From assembly GCA_030639305.1 (NCBI GenBank), contig DAOWCY010000040.1:1-42297 (forward strand): 42,297 bases of DNA, in the 5' to 3' direction. Positions 1-8,076 of the stretch are shown piece by piece; positions within the stretch are counted from its first letter, which is position 1; each line of letters starts with the position of its first letter. The notes below the pieces were generated by a model that was not told the DNA's origin, did no database searches, and saw nothing but the letters and a program-made list of their open reading frames with translations. Both the position numbers and the translations under genes were made by a program. This stretch comes from JAGLQA01 sp023135565. Lineage in GTDB: Bacteria; Acidobacteriota; Aminicenantia; UBA2199.

Positions 1-83
1 AGGAGGAAGTATAGTGGGGAAATTTCCACGCCGAGGGTATGGCAAATACGTTAGAAGATAGTAAAACGTATGCAGAACGTCCG

Positions 84-131
84 CAGGTGGGTCAATTTAT
101 ATGAGCACAGGCGGGTCAATTTTAATGAGCG
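84..131. repeat. Two tandem 24-bp repeats, IS-end-like
   Basis: Two adjacent 24-bp units share the core GGGTCAATTT followed by ATGAGC. Tandem repeats of about this size and sequence style are typical of the multiple terminal repeats of IS21-family elements. No transposase gene is visible in the 83 bases before it, so this is either the edge of an element lying mostly outside the window or a remnant. Confidence 0.4.
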
Positions 132-159
132 CTATAGCCTTAAGGCAACAGTATTGGGC

Positions 160-245
160 GGCCTTGCCGGGGGACGCCCCCATTGAATTGAAGTTGGGGG
201 CCTCGGCATACCGAACCTCCGAAAAAGTTTGAACAAAACTTTTGT
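160..245 (-). repeat. Palindromic repeat, module A (reverse orientation)
   Basis: A GC-rich segment (GCCGGGGGACGCCCCC) is followed by a stretch reading AAAAAGTTTGAACAAAACTTTTGT. It is the reverse complement of the module A family found at 7955, 9665 and 27465. It lies in the non-coding region before the acyl-CoA dehydrogenase gene. Confidence 0.6.
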
Positions 246-315
246 AGGATTACTTTCTATCCTGTCCCCTTTACGGCTTTGAGAACCCCCGGATAAAATA
301 AAATCATTTTCCCCC

Positions 316-344
316 TTGAAAAGAACAGCGTTTTGCGGTAAATT
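316..344 (+). promoter_or_regulatory. Possible sigma70-type promoter upstream of the acyl-CoA dehydrogenase gene
   Basis: TTGAAA (316-321) and TAAATT (339-344) are separated by 17 bp. The predicted transcription start would fall at or next to the ATG at 350. The -10 match is mediocre. Confidence 0.35.
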
Positions 345-349
345 ATACT

Positions 350-439
350 ATGAAAAATAAAATATTCTACTATAGAAAAAAAGACATCAACAAAACCGCC
401 GGTACCGGTTCTACCGGCGATGTTTTAAGAGGAGGCTGA
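350..439 (+). CDS. Possible 29-residue upstream ORF / leader peptide
   Basis: A short frame runs from ATG 350 to TGA 437-439 and ends one base before the ATG of the acyl-CoA dehydrogenase gene. The peptide is basic at its start (MKNKIFYYRKKD) and Gly/Thr-rich later. The AGAGGAGG Shine-Dalgarno of the next gene lies inside its last codons, so translating it could affect that ribosome-binding site. No family is recognised and the frame may be fortuitous. Confidence 0.25.
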   Translation: MKNKIFYYRKKDINKTAGTGSTGDVLRGG

Positions 440-440
440 C

Positions 441-1580
441 ATGAACTACTTTTTAAAGGAAAAAGAGGAGATGGTGCGAGACCTATTCTCCGATTACGTG
501 AACAAAAGGATTATCCCTATAAGAGCAGAATTAGACGAAAAAGACCAATTCCCCGCCGACATCTTTACCGAGATGGGGAAACAAGATTTCTACCGCATCG
601 TAGTGCCTGAAGCATACGGCGGCTTAGGAGACGAGAGCATGTCGGCTGCCCTGGGCATCGAAGAGTTATCCCGCGGCGACGGCGGCATAGGCGTTACTTT
701 TGCCGTTAATGCCATCGCCACCAAAGGAATCATCCTCTACGGTAACGAAGCTCAAAAGAAAAAATACCTGCCCGCTGTGGCAGACGGGAAAATCTATACT
801 GCTTTCGGCTTATCCGAACCGGGCGCCGGTTCAGACGCCGGTTCTATCAAAACAAAAGCTGTCAAAAAAGGCGATAAATATATATTAGACGGCGTAAAAC
901 AGTTTATTACCAACGGCGCAATCGCCGGTGTTACCTTAGTAATCGCAGTCACCGACCCGGAGAAAGGACACCGCGGCCAGACTGCTTTTATCGTCGAGCA
1001 GGGCACCCCCGGCTTCACCGTAGGCAAAAGCGAAGATAAAATGGGCATCCGCTCCTCTGTCACCAACCAGTTGATTTTCGACGGCTGCGAAGTGCCGCAA
1101 GAGAATATCCTGGGCAGCCCGGGCCAGGGCTTCTACATCGCCTTAGGGCTGTTGGACAGGAGCCGCATCGGTATCGGCGCCCAGGCTGTAGGTATTGCCC
1201 GGGGCGCTTTCGATGAAGCGGTAAAATACTCTAAAGAGAGAGAACAGTTCGGCCAATTAATTAGTTCTTTCCAGGCCATACAGTTTATGCTGGCGGATAT
1301 GGCTGCCGGCATAGAAGCAGCCCGGCTGCTGGTTTACCAGGCGGCCCGGCAGGTGGACAGCGGCGAAAAAGAGATCACAGTTCCCGGCGCTATGGCAAAA
1401 TTGTTTGCTTCGGATATGGCCATGCAAGTAACCACCGATGCGGTGCAGGTGTTCGGCGGTTACGGTTACAGCAAAGAGTACCCGGTGGAAAAGATGATGC
1501 GGGATGCTAAAGTGACCCAGATTTATGAAGGCACCAACCAGATACAACGTGTGGTCATCGCCTCTAAATTGCTAAAATAA
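441..1580 (+). CDS. Acyl-CoA dehydrogenase (butyryl-CoA type)
   Basis: This is a 379-residue flavoprotein of the acyl-CoA dehydrogenase family, which oxidises acyl-CoA to trans-2-enoyl-CoA and passes electrons to ETF. Length is normal. Visible signatures are the FAD/substrate region GLSEPGAGSDAGSIKTKA, the signature KYSKEREQFGQLISSFQAIQFMLADM split over the C-terminal helical domain, the VFGGYGYSKEYPVE motif, and the IYEGTNQIQR motif whose Glu363 matches the catalytic base of short-chain enzymes. A strong Shine-Dalgarno (GAGGAGG at 430-436) sets the start. Ten bases separate it from the next gene, so the two are probably co-transcribed. No ETF genes are adjacent. Substrate chain length cannot be read from sequence alone; short-chain is inferred from the position of the glutamate. 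Confidence 0.93.
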   Translation: MNYFLKEKEEMVRDLFSDYVNKRIIPIRAELDEKDQFPADIFTEMGKQDFYRIVVPEAYGGLGDESMSAALGIEELSRGDGGIGVTFAVNAIATKGIILYGNEAQKKKYLPAVADGKIYTAFGLSEPGAGSDAGSIKTKAVKKGDKYILDGVKQFITNGAIAGVTLVIAVTDPEKGHRGQTAFIVEQGTPGFTVGKSEDKMGIRSSVTNQLIFDGCEVPQENILGSPGQGFYIALGLLDRSRIGIGAQAVGIARGAFDEAVKYSKEREQFGQLISSFQAIQFMLADMAAGIEAARLLVYQAARQVDSGEKEITVPGAMAKLFASDMAMQVTTDAVQVFGGYGYSKEYPVEKMMRDAKVTQIYEGTNQIQRVVIASKLLK

Positions 1581-1589
1581 GGAGTTTCG

Positions 1590-2252
1590 ATGAAAAAAAT
1601 TGCCATTATCGGGTTAGGCGGTTTCGGTATCAACCTGGCTAAGAACTTGGCCCAAGAAGATAATATCGAGATCATAGCTATAGACAGCAATAAAGACCAG
1701 GTGAACAAAATTAAAGACATGGTTACCAAGCCCGTCACCATGGACGCTGCCAACAAAGAGAATCTTATCTCCATTGGGATTAAAGACGTGGACTGTGCGA
1801 TAGTGGCCCCGGGCCCCGGACTGGAACCCGGCATTCTCATGGTACACATGCTAAAAGAACTGGGCGTCCCCAAAATTTTTGCCAAAGCTCTCTCCGAGGA
1901 TCATGAAAAGATTCTCGCTTTAGTAGGGGCTACAGAGGTGCTGTACCCGGAAAAAGACATGGCGGAGAAAATGGCCCGCCAGATCGTGGCGCCGAACCTG
2001 ATCGATTATATTCCTTTAGAAGCGGGGCTGGTCATCGAGGAGATTGCGCCGCCCAAATTTTTTACCGGCAAAACCTTAGCAGAAATCCACCTGCGCAAGA
2101 AATACAATATCACTGTACTGGCTATCAAGTCGATTATTCCCCAGGGTTTTACCCCGAACCCGGGCGGCGAATACTTAGTGAAAGAGAGCGACATATTGGT
2201 AGTAATGGGAGAAAAGAAGCATATCGATAAACTGCACGCTAAGATAAAGTAG
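1590..2252 (+). CDS. TrkA/KtrA-type potassium channel regulatory protein
   Basis: This 220-residue cytosolic protein has an N-terminal RCK_N Rossmann domain (IIGLGGFGINLAKNLA, the GxGxxG nucleotide site, with IAIDSNKDQV after strand 2). Its C-terminal RCK_C domain begins near residue 135 (FFTGKTLAEIHLRKKYNITVLAI). Such proteins bind NAD(H) or ATP and gate a TrkH/KtrB potassium pore. A ribosome-binding site (AAGGAG) lies just before ATG 1590. The partner transporter is not in this window. Pairing with acyl-CoA dehydrogenase has no obvious functional meaning. Confidence 0.85.
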   Translation: MKKIAIIGLGGFGINLAKNLAQEDNIEIIAIDSNKDQVNKIKDMVTKPVTMDAANKENLISIGIKDVDCAIVAPGPGLEPGILMVHMLKELGVPKIFAKALSEDHEKILALVGATEVLYPEKDMAEKMARQIVAPNLIDYIPLEAGLVIEEIAPPKFFTGKTLAEIHLRKKYNITVLAIKSIIPQGFTPNPGGEYLVKESDILVVMGEKKHIDKLHAKIK

Positions 2253-2270
2253 CGCCTCCGGATTACCTAT

Positions 2271-2521
2271 CTACTTTGCCTCCGGCGGCCAAAACCCTTT
2301 TGAAAAAGGGTTCTGGACTCCCAAAACTTTTCATGAGCGATACGCTTCTCTGCTCGATAAACGGCCATCGTTGGCTCCTGCCGCGCAACGGCTCATAGGC
2401 TGGGGACGCAGTTCCCTTCTGAACTCCCAAAACTTTTCATGAGCGATACGTTTATCTACACAATGAATGGCCACCGTTGGCTTCTGCCGCGAAGCGGCTC
2501 ATAGGGTGCCCGCGCCGCGGG
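2271..2521. repeat. Two tandem copies (about 106-bp period) of a palindromic repeat composite
   Basis: After a GCCTCCGGCGGCC hairpin half, the segment ACTCCCAAAACTTTTC-ATGAGCGATACG occurs at about 2318 and again at about 2424. Each is followed by GGCCA(T/C)CGTTGGCT(C/T)CTGCCGCG and CGGCTCATAGG. The second copy ends in the module B stem CCCGCGCCGCGGGC. The block fills the convergent gap between the trkA-like gene and the reverse-strand peptidase, whose TAG stop abuts the repeat. Confidence 0.65.
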
Positions 2522-3670
2522 CTAGAAAATCAGGTATTCGCCGTCTTTAAAAATTTCTTCCTGGCTGCTGTCTTCATAACCCAACAGGATAGAACGCACC
2601 TGGACCAAAGGCTGCGTGGCCGGGATGTATATCCGGTCTAAATGGATCACCTCTTTTGGAGAAGAAAAATCCGCGGGACTAACGATGCCGCCAAAATGGT
2701 CGCTCCTGCCGAAGGCAATATGAAATCCCAGCTTCTCGTCTAACAAGATCTCTTTAATAGGCTTTAAACCGAAATCACCCAACACGCCGAATCCCAATTC
2801 GGCCATATTGCCATAAGCCGGTTCACGACGCAAATGATCCTGTTCTTCTTCTAAAGCTGGAACTGCTTTACCGGCAACTTTCACAGCCCGGTTCTCGCGG
2901 ATGTCGAAAAACAACACATCTTCGCCGATTTGTACGGGCAGCGTACCTTCGGTTTTGCTTTTCTCGCTTTTTTCGCCTTCATAAGGCACAATGTAAGTCT
3001 CGCCGCTGGGTAAGTTACCGGCCACCCCGGCGTCGGGAAAACGGCCGGGACTGAGGTGGGCGGGCCGGTGGCGCAGGTCGAAAAATACTTTGTATTCCCG
3101 GTCTTCTACCTGGAAAGCGACATCAGCCCATTCCGCGGGATCGAGTTTTTCCTTTAGTATTTTCACCCTCCTGGCCACTTCATTGTAGTCGATCCTGAGC
3201 GCGGGGATCATTTTCGGTGAAAAACCGGGCATGGTAGCGGCTCGGAATCCGAATTTCCGGGCTGCTACTTTCAAGGGGGCTGTAGTAGAATATTCGGTAG
3301 GAGCTAAAAACAACTGGAATTCCTTAAATACCTGTTCAAAAGAGATTTTCTCTCCTTCTTCACAGAGGAGTTCCGCCGATACGGGCAGCTTTTCCCTGAT
3401 TTTATAGGCAGCCGCGGGTAAATCGGCATTGTTCGAGCCGACATCGGGATAAGCTAATAATTGTATTTCTTCTAAAGCCAGGTTATGGGCATTGTGCCTG
3501 ACGGCATGAAACCAACCTTCGGTAATTTGCCTTCTTAGTTTCCAATCGCTGTTGTCTTTATCCATGTCTACCGGTACGTCTACCAGTATGCCTAATTTTT
3601 TGTCCCCGCTAAATGGGGGGAAAACAGAGCGAATTAAATTTATTAAGTCTTTTCCTGATAATTTTTCCAT
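2522..3670 (-). CDS. M29-like aminopeptidase (AmpS/aminopeptidase T superfamily)
   Basis: This 382-residue protein has the second half of a thermophilic M29-type metallo-aminopeptidase. The visible block is GNLPSGETYIVPYEGE, followed by EGTLPVQIG and then AYGNMAELGFGVL, ILLDEKLGFHIAFGRSDHFGG. In M29 enzymes the equivalent Glu, His and Asp residues bind the two metal ions. The N-terminal half (residues 1-200) is less recognisable. It is monocistronic on the reverse strand, and its stop codon touches a palindromic repeat. A degenerate or non-peptidase member cannot be excluded. Confidence 0.6.
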   Translation of the reverse strand: MEKLSGKDLINLIRSVFPPFSGDKKLGILVDVPVDMDKDNSDWKLRRQITEGWFHAVRHNAHNLALEEIQLLAYPDVGSNNADLPAAAYKIREKLPVSAELLCEEGEKISFEQVFKEFQLFLAPTEYSTTAPLKVAARKFGFRAATMPGFSPKMIPALRIDYNEVARRVKILKEKLDPAEWADVAFQVEDREYKVFFDLRHRPAHLSPGRFPDAGVAGNLPSGETYIVPYEGEKSEKSKTEGTLPVQIGEDVLFFDIRENRAVKVAGKAVPALEEEQDHLRREPAYGNMAELGFGVLGDFGLKPIKEILLDEKLGFHIAFGRSDHFGGIVSPADFSSPKEVIHLDRIYIPATQPLVQVRSILLGYEDSSQEEIFKDGEYLIF

Positions 3671-3795
3671 CGCTTATTATACCTCATATAGATATTATTT
3701 TACAACCTCGGAAGCAAAATTTTTTTTATTCCCGCAAAAAAATTACCTGGAAATAAAGAGTTTGTGGTGGTTCAGATCGGGAAAATACTAATTCG

Positions 3796-3984
3796 GCAGC
3801 AGTTCAATTCGTTCACCCGTCCAGGAATTGACCGGCTGACGGCTCGTCTCGCTAAAATTTCAAACTCGTCCTTCGTCCTCAGACAGTGAAATCTTGCCCC
3901 CTATAATGATGAGGTGGGGCCGCTCGACTCACCGGGCCGGAGTGCAATTCCCTCCCTGAGGTGAACTACATTGTGAACTGCTGC
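3796..3984. repeat. 189-bp fold-back (MITE-like) element
   Basis: The left end GCAGCAGTTCA...GTTCACC (3796-3817) is matched in reverse complement by the right end GGTGAAC...TGAACTGCTGC (3960-3984). An inner pair, AATTTCA and TGAAAT, flanks a central loop. The whole segment could fold into one long imperfect hairpin. No ORF or target-site duplication is evident. It may be a miniature transposable element or a structured RNA. Confidence 0.5.
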
Positions 3985-4390
3985 TTGTTGTTAGAAATTG
4001 AATGGTTAAATTTTAAAATGATGATATAACACAACGGAAAAGGAAGGAGCAGCGGGGAGGCTAAACCTCCCTACGCTGTCCTCTTATCCTCTCTCACACC
4101 AGGGCTAACATCTCAGTCTAAAGCAAAGTTAGTTTCTCCTCACTAACCTCCTCACCAAACTTCCAAACTTATTCCCTTAATATTACCTCACACGCCTTCA
4201 GTGCTTACACCTGCATTTATATTTACTCTATCTTCTCCTCACTATTTCCGCTGCTCACTCCCGATCCCTGTAAAATAAATCATAAATCCGCTTCTTCCAG
4301 GGCTTGCGCCCCGCTCTACTCACTCTTCCTTTACCGACTCCTAACCCTTCGTATAATTAACATAATTCTATATCCAGGTTTGCTGTGCAG
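3985..4390. other. Non-coding stretch, strongly pyrimidine-rich from about 4075
   Basis: No credible gene was found here. From about 4075 to 4380 the plus strand is mostly C and T (runs such as CTCCTCACTAACCTCCTC), and a short hairpin GGGAGGCTAAACCTCCC lies at 4057-4073. It could be an untranslated RNA purine-rich on the reverse strand or degenerate sequence. Confidence 0.4.
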
Positions 4391-4528
4391 CTACCTGTTT
4401 TTACTTACTATTTCTATAGCAATTTTTATGCCAAACTCACCAGGAGGAAAATTTTCAGCAGGATTTTCGATAGACAATAGTTTCCGGGAAGAGGTAAAAA
4501 TTAAGAAACCTGTTAACCCTTGCAACAT
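4391..4528 (-). CDS. Possible 45-residue small protein, unknown
   Basis: A reverse-strand frame runs from ATG 4528 to TAG 4391. It begins MLQGLTGFLIFTSSRK and ends EFGIKIAIEIVSKNR. An AGGAAGAG sequence lies 13-20 bases upstream. No family is recognised. It lies downstream of the 58-residue ORF at 4647-4823 on the same strand. Confidence 0.22.
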   Translation of the reverse strand: MLQGLTGFLIFTSSRKLLSIENPAENFPPGEFGIKIAIEIVSKNR

Positions 4529-4601
4529 TTTGTTAAAGGAAAACTCTTCCTATTAAAAGCAAACGCTCTATAATAAGGGCATTAAAACCTGTTTCAGAAA
4601 T

Positions 4602-4615
4602 GTTGACACGTCAAC
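4602..4615. promoter_or_regulatory. Perfect dyad GTTGAC-AC-GTCAAC
   Basis: Six-base arms are separated by two bases, as in a typical transcription-factor operator. It lies 31 bp past the stop of the small ORF at 4647-4823, between two small reverse-strand frames, so it may control the frame at 4391-4528. Confidence 0.25.
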
Positions 4616-4646
4616 TTTAGTTGCCCCGTTTAATGTTGCCGGATTT

Positions 4647-4823
4647 TTATTTGATAGCCATGATGTGAAGTTCCCACGGCTCTGTTTCGCCGTTATCGAT
4701 CAATTGATAGAATTTATTATTTTTTATGGTATTTGGATAGGGATTAACCTCAACAGCCGGTTTCCCGGCAAGATATAAAGCTGCTCCCATCAGGACTAAA
4801 GCAAATAGCGGCGTTTTTTTCAT
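4647..4823 (-). CDS. Small putative exported peptide, 58 residues
   Basis: The frame runs from ATG 4823 to TAA 4647 with an AGGAAG Shine-Dalgarno at good spacing. The N-terminus MKKTPLFALVLMGAALYLAG resembles a signal peptide: two lysines, a hydrophobic core and small residues near 19-20. The remainder is a short polar tail of about 38 residues (NPYPNTIKNNKFYQLID, ending HIMAIK). No cysteine, and therefore no lipobox, is present. The family is not recognised. It is divergent from the pyr operon with about 145 bp between it and the pyr promoter. It could be a secreted peptide or a single-span membrane peptide. Confidence 0.5.
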   Translation of the reverse strand: MKKTPLFALVLMGAALYLAGKPAVEVNPYPNTIKNNKFYQLIDNGETEPWELHIMAIK

Positions 4824-4967
4824 TTTTTCACTTCCTATAATGTTTTTACCTAATCACGTACCCACGCCTGTGGGTTCTTCCTCGTTCGGTTCAGAAACGG
4901 AAATTATATTATCCGTGATTTTATAGAATTTTTGCTAGCCTTTTTTTGAGATTTAAAAAAAATATTG

Positions 4968-4996
4968 TTGACAAAAAATTGTTTAAGTGATATTTT
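4968..4996 (+). promoter_or_regulatory. Promoter of the pyr operon
   Basis: TTGACA (4968-4973), a 17-bp spacer and TATTTT (4991-4996) predict a transcript start near 5003. This leaves an untranslated leader of about 150 nt before pyrR. Confidence 0.55.
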
Positions 4997-5002
4997 TTAC
5001 TT

Positions 5003-5152
5003 TGAACGAATCGCGCCATTTTGCGGCGAGTGAAAAATTTCACAGCCTACAGTGCGAAGTGCATAGTGCAAAGTTCTAAACGCAGGGAGCTGTTCTCGAT
5101 AGAATTAGCGCTGCGAATGATACAGCCATGTAATGGTCTAAGGAGTTTTTTT
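5003..5152 (+). promoter_or_regulatory. pyr operon leader, possible attenuation region
   Basis: The leader is about 150 nt and holds small inverted repeats such as TCGCGCC/GGCGA around 5011-5029. PyrR in Firmicutes acts by binding leader RNA, but the known Bacillus PyrR-binding loop sequence is not visible here. Regulation through this leader is inferred only from its length and from pyrR being the first gene. Confidence 0.3.
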
Positions 5153-5704
5153 ATGGAAGAAAAGATAAAAGCTAAAATTATGGATGAAAAAAAAATGAAG
5201 AGAACATTCTCGAGGATGGCTATGGAGATTCTCGAGAGAAACAGGGAGGTGGAGAACCTGGTTTTGATAGGTATCCAGTCAAAGGGAGTATTCGTAACCA
5301 AAAGAATACAGGATTTGGTGAAAGAGATGGAAGATATCGATTTACCTTTAGGGATTCTCGATATCACGTTATTCAGGGATGACCTGCATAAGAAAGAACA
5401 CCATCCCGTTGTGCAGAAGACCGAGATAGATTTTTCTGTTGAAGATAAGGATATTATCTTAATAGATGATGTATTATTTACCGGCAGAACTATCCGGGCT
5501 GCCATGGATTCTATCTTCGAATTGGGCCGGCCAGGGAGCATTCAACTGGCGGTATTCATAGATAGGGGGCACCGGGAACTGCCTATTAGCGCGGATTTCC
5601 GGGGTAAATACCTGCCCACTTCCAGGAGGGAGAGGGTAAACGTGATGCTCAAGGAAATCGAGGAAAAAGACCAGGTTTTGATAATGGAGCCAACGAGGTT
5701 CTAA
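5153..5704 (+). CDS. pyrR: PyrR: pyrimidine operon regulator / uracil phosphoribosyltransferase
   Basis: This 183-residue type I phosphoribosyltransferase has the PRPP-binding signature DIILIDDVLFTGRTIRAA at mid-protein, followed by the PyrR-specific block GSIQLAVFIDRGHRELPI. PyrR proteins bind UMP/UTP and control pyr mRNA, and many also make UMP from uracil and PRPP. The start at ATG 5153 is chosen because AAGGAG (5140-5145) precedes it. A longer in-frame reading from 5021 would begin inside the leader and lacks family similarity. pyrB follows directly with no intergenic base. First gene of pyrR-pyrB-pyrC. Confidence 0.93.
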   Translation: MEEKIKAKIMDEKKMKRTFSRMAMEILERNREVENLVLIGIQSKGVFVTKRIQDLVKEMEDIDLPLGILDITLFRDDLHKKEHHPVVQKTEIDFSVEDKDIILIDDVLFTGRTIRAAMDSIFELGRPGSIQLAVFIDRGHRELPISADFRGKYLPTSRRERVNVMLKEIEEKDQVLIMEPTRF

Positions 5705-6637
5705 ATGAAGAAAACAATTTTCAAGCAAAATCATCTGTTGGGTATCGGGCATTTGAGTACTGCGGATATAGACTTGATATTGGAGACCGCGGAATCTTTC
5801 GTGGAGATTTCCACCCGCAATATAAAAAAGGTGCCGGCCTTAAAAGGAAAAACCGTAGTGAATCTTTTTTATGAAAATTCCACCAGGACCAGGAGTTCTT
5901 TTGAGATTGCGGCCAAGAGGTTGAGCGCCGACTTGATCAATTTCAGCGCCTCTACTTCCAGTTTAAAAAAGGGCGAATCCTTAAAAGATACAGTGATGAC
6001 CTTAGAGTCCATGAATCCCGATGTGATTGTCATCAGGCATTCGGCTGCCGGATCGGCTAAGTACCTGACAACTTTTGCCAGGTCGGCGATAGTCAATGCC
6101 GGTGACGGTTTCCATGAGCACCCCACCCAGGCGCTGTTAGATGCCCTGACCATTAAACAGAAATTCGGCACCATCAGGGGGTTGAAATTGGCCATAGTAG
6201 GTGACATCCTCCATTCCCGGGTGGCCCGTTCCAATCTTTTCCTGCATCATAAAATCGGCAACCAGGTGAATCTTATCGGTCCGCCTTCTTTAGTGCCCCG
6301 GGAATTTGAGACCATGGGAGCCGGGGTTTATTATGATCTTAAGGAAGGGGTCAAAGACGTGGATGTAGTGATGATGCTGCGAGTGCAGGCGGAGCGGGGC
6401 GCCGGTGTTTATTTCCCATCTATAAGGGAGTACAGGAAATATTTTGCCATCACGCCGGAGGTTTTTTCCCTGGCTAAGGAAAGGGCCATTTTGATGCACC
6501 CGGGCCCTTTAAACCGGGATGTGGAGATCGACAAAACCCTGGCGGATTCCGATAGATCGGTTATTTTGCGGCAGGTAACCAACGGCATCGCTGTGCGCAT
6601 GGCTGTGTTATACTTATTAAAAGGAGCCGGAAAATGA
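5705..6637 (+). CDS. pyrB: Aspartate carbamoyltransferase catalytic chain
   Basis: This 310-residue enzyme condenses carbamoyl phosphate with aspartate, the committed step of pyrimidine synthesis. All main motifs are present: carbamoyl-phosphate loop FYENSTRTRSSFEIAAKRL, the SLKKGESLKDT loop, HPTQALLDALTI, MMLRVQAER and MHPGPLNRDVEI near the C-terminus. Length is normal for the catalytic chain. No pyrI regulatory subunit is present, as expected for PyrR-controlled operons. Its stop overlaps the pyrC start in ATGA (6634-6637), indicating translational coupling. Confidence 0.97.
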   Translation: MKKTIFKQNHLLGIGHLSTADIDLILETAESFVEISTRNIKKVPALKGKTVVNLFYENSTRTRSSFEIAAKRLSADLINFSASTSSLKKGESLKDTVMTLESMNPDVIVIRHSAAGSAKYLTTFARSAIVNAGDGFHEHPTQALLDALTIKQKFGTIRGLKLAIVGDILHSRVARSNLFLHHKIGNQVNLIGPPSLVPREFETMGAGVYYDLKEGVKDVDVVMMLRVQAERGAGVYFPSIREYRKYFAITPEVFSLAKERAILMHPGPLNRDVEIDKTLADSDRSVILRQVTNGIAVRMAVLYLLKGAGK

Positions 6638-7920
6638 AATTGTTGATAAAAAACGGTCGTTTATTAGACCCTGCCGGTAAAACCGACGCTGAACGCGATA
6701 TACTGGTAGAAGATGGAAAAATAAAAAAGATCGCTGCATCGATAGAAAAGAGCAGTGAAACAGGATTGATCGAAGCCGAAGGGTTAGTGATTTGTCCCGG
6801 TTTTATCGACATGCATGTCCATTTGCGGGAGCCGGGCCAGGAGAATAAGGAGACCATCGAAAGCGGTTCGCGAGCTGCTGTTCACGGCGGATTTACTTCT
6901 ATCGTTTGTATGCCCAACACAGTGCCGGTAAACGACAACCGTTCGGTAGTGGAATATATTATTTCCCGGGCCCAAAATGCCGGTTTGGTCAATGTTTTCC
7001 CGGTTGCCGCCATTACCAAAAACCTGGACGGGGAGCATTTGACCGAGATGGCCGACTTAGTAGAAGGCGGGGCCGTGGGTTTTTCCGATGACGGCAAGTG
7101 TGTCATGCAGGCCGATTTGTTAAGGAAAGCGCTGGAATATACCCGCATGTTGGATGTGCCGATAATCGAGCACCCGGAAGATCACTCTATTTCAGGCAGC
7201 GGCCAGGTAAACGAAGGTTATATCTCTTACAAGTATGGATTAAAAGGGATTTTGAATGCCTCCGAGGAGGTGATCGTAGCCAGGGATATCATCTTGCAGC
7301 GCCGGATCGGGTCTAAGCTGCACTTGACTCATATTTCCACCGGCGGTTCCGTCGAACTTATCAGGTATGCGAAGATACGTAAAATAAAAGTCACGGCCGA
7401 CGCCACGCCTCATCATTTGCTGTTGAACGAGGAGTTGATTACCGGTTATGACTCGGTATACAAAGTCAAGCCCCCGCTGCGCACGGAGGAAGACCGCCTG
7501 ACCCTGATTAAAGGCATCCAGGACGGCACTATAGATTGTATCGCTTCGGATCATGCGCCCCATACCCGGGACGAGAAGGATGGGGAATTCGAGTATGCGC
7601 CTTTCGGTATGATCGGCATGGAAACCTCCTTTCCTGTAATTTATGACCGTTTAGTAAAGAGTGAGACTATCAGTCTAAGCAAATTGGTGGAATTATTTTC
7701 TACTAACCCGGCCAGGATTCTCAATCTTAAGGACAGGGGAAAAGTAAAGTTAGGATTGCCTGCTGACCTGACCATACTGAATCTTGAGGAGAAGTTTGAG
7801 ATCACTGAGGATTATTTTTATTCCCGGGCCAACAATTGTCCTTTTATCGGCTGGAAAGGCCAGGGAGTCATCGAGTATACTATAGTTGGAGGCAAAATAG
7901 TCTACCAAAGAGAAGGGTGA
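6634..7920 (+). CDS. pyrC: Dihydroorotase
   Basis: This 428-residue class I (long-form) dihydroorotase is a zinc amidohydrolase that cyclises carbamoyl aspartate. Motifs are DMHVHLREPGQENKETI (metal-binding HxH near residue 60), CMPNT, EHPED (metal histidine), LTHIST and the ASDHAPH block with the catalytic aspartate. The C-terminus (GKVKLGLPADLTILNLEEKFEI) is the usual beta-sandwich. It overlaps pyrB by four bases. A module A repeat begins 34 bases after its stop. pyrD, pyrF, pyrE and carAB are not in this operon. Confidence 0.96.
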   Translation: MKLLIKNGRLLDPAGKTDAERDILVEDGKIKKIAASIEKSSETGLIEAEGLVICPGFIDMHVHLREPGQENKETIESGSRAAVHGGFTSIVCMPNTVPVNDNRSVVEYIISRAQNAGLVNVFPVAAITKNLDGEHLTEMADLVEGGAVGFSDDGKCVMQADLLRKALEYTRMLDVPIIEHPEDHSISGSGQVNEGYISYKYGLKGILNASEEVIVARDIILQRRIGSKLHLTHISTGGSVELIRYAKIRKIKVTADATPHHLLLNEELITGYDSVYKVKPPLRTEEDRLTLIKGIQDGTIDCIASDHAPHTRDEKDGEFEYAPFGMIGMETSFPVIYDRLVKSETISLSKLVELFSTNPARILNLKDRGKVKLGLPADLTILNLEEKFEITEDYFYSRANNCPFIGWKGQGVIEYTIVGGKIVYQREG

Positions 7921-7954
7921 TTAAAAAAAAAAAATTTCATAAATGTTTATTAAA

Positions 7955-8015
7955 CAAAAGTTTTGATCAAACTTTTTCAAAAGTTTGGCCCCCGGCAGGG
8001 CCGCCGGAGGCAAGT
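7955..8015 (+). repeat. Palindromic repeat, module A
   Basis: The unit begins with CAAAAGTTTTGATCAAAC and continues through CAAACTTTTTC-AAAAGTTTG (9-bp perfect arms), then a GC-rich hairpin GCCCCCGGC/GCCGGAGGC, ending GGCAAG. It is almost identical to the copies at 9665-9726 and 27465-27521. Confidence 0.8.
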
Positions 8016-8029
8016 AGCCTATCGGAGAA

Positions 8030-8058
8030 TTGACAACAAGTTTAAGTTCATTTATAAT
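8030..8058 (+). promoter_or_regulatory. Promoter of the mntA-hepT pair
   Basis: TTGACA (8030-8035), 17 bp and TATAAT (8053-8058) form a near-consensus promoter. The ATG is at 8077, so the leader is about 12 nt. Confidence 0.7.
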
Positions 8059-8076
8059 TAGGCTGAGGGTAAAAAA

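Noticed and set aside
5021..5152. N-terminal extension of PyrR
   Set aside because: It has no ATG or Shine-Dalgarno and no family similarity; ATG 5153 has a good ribosome-binding site.
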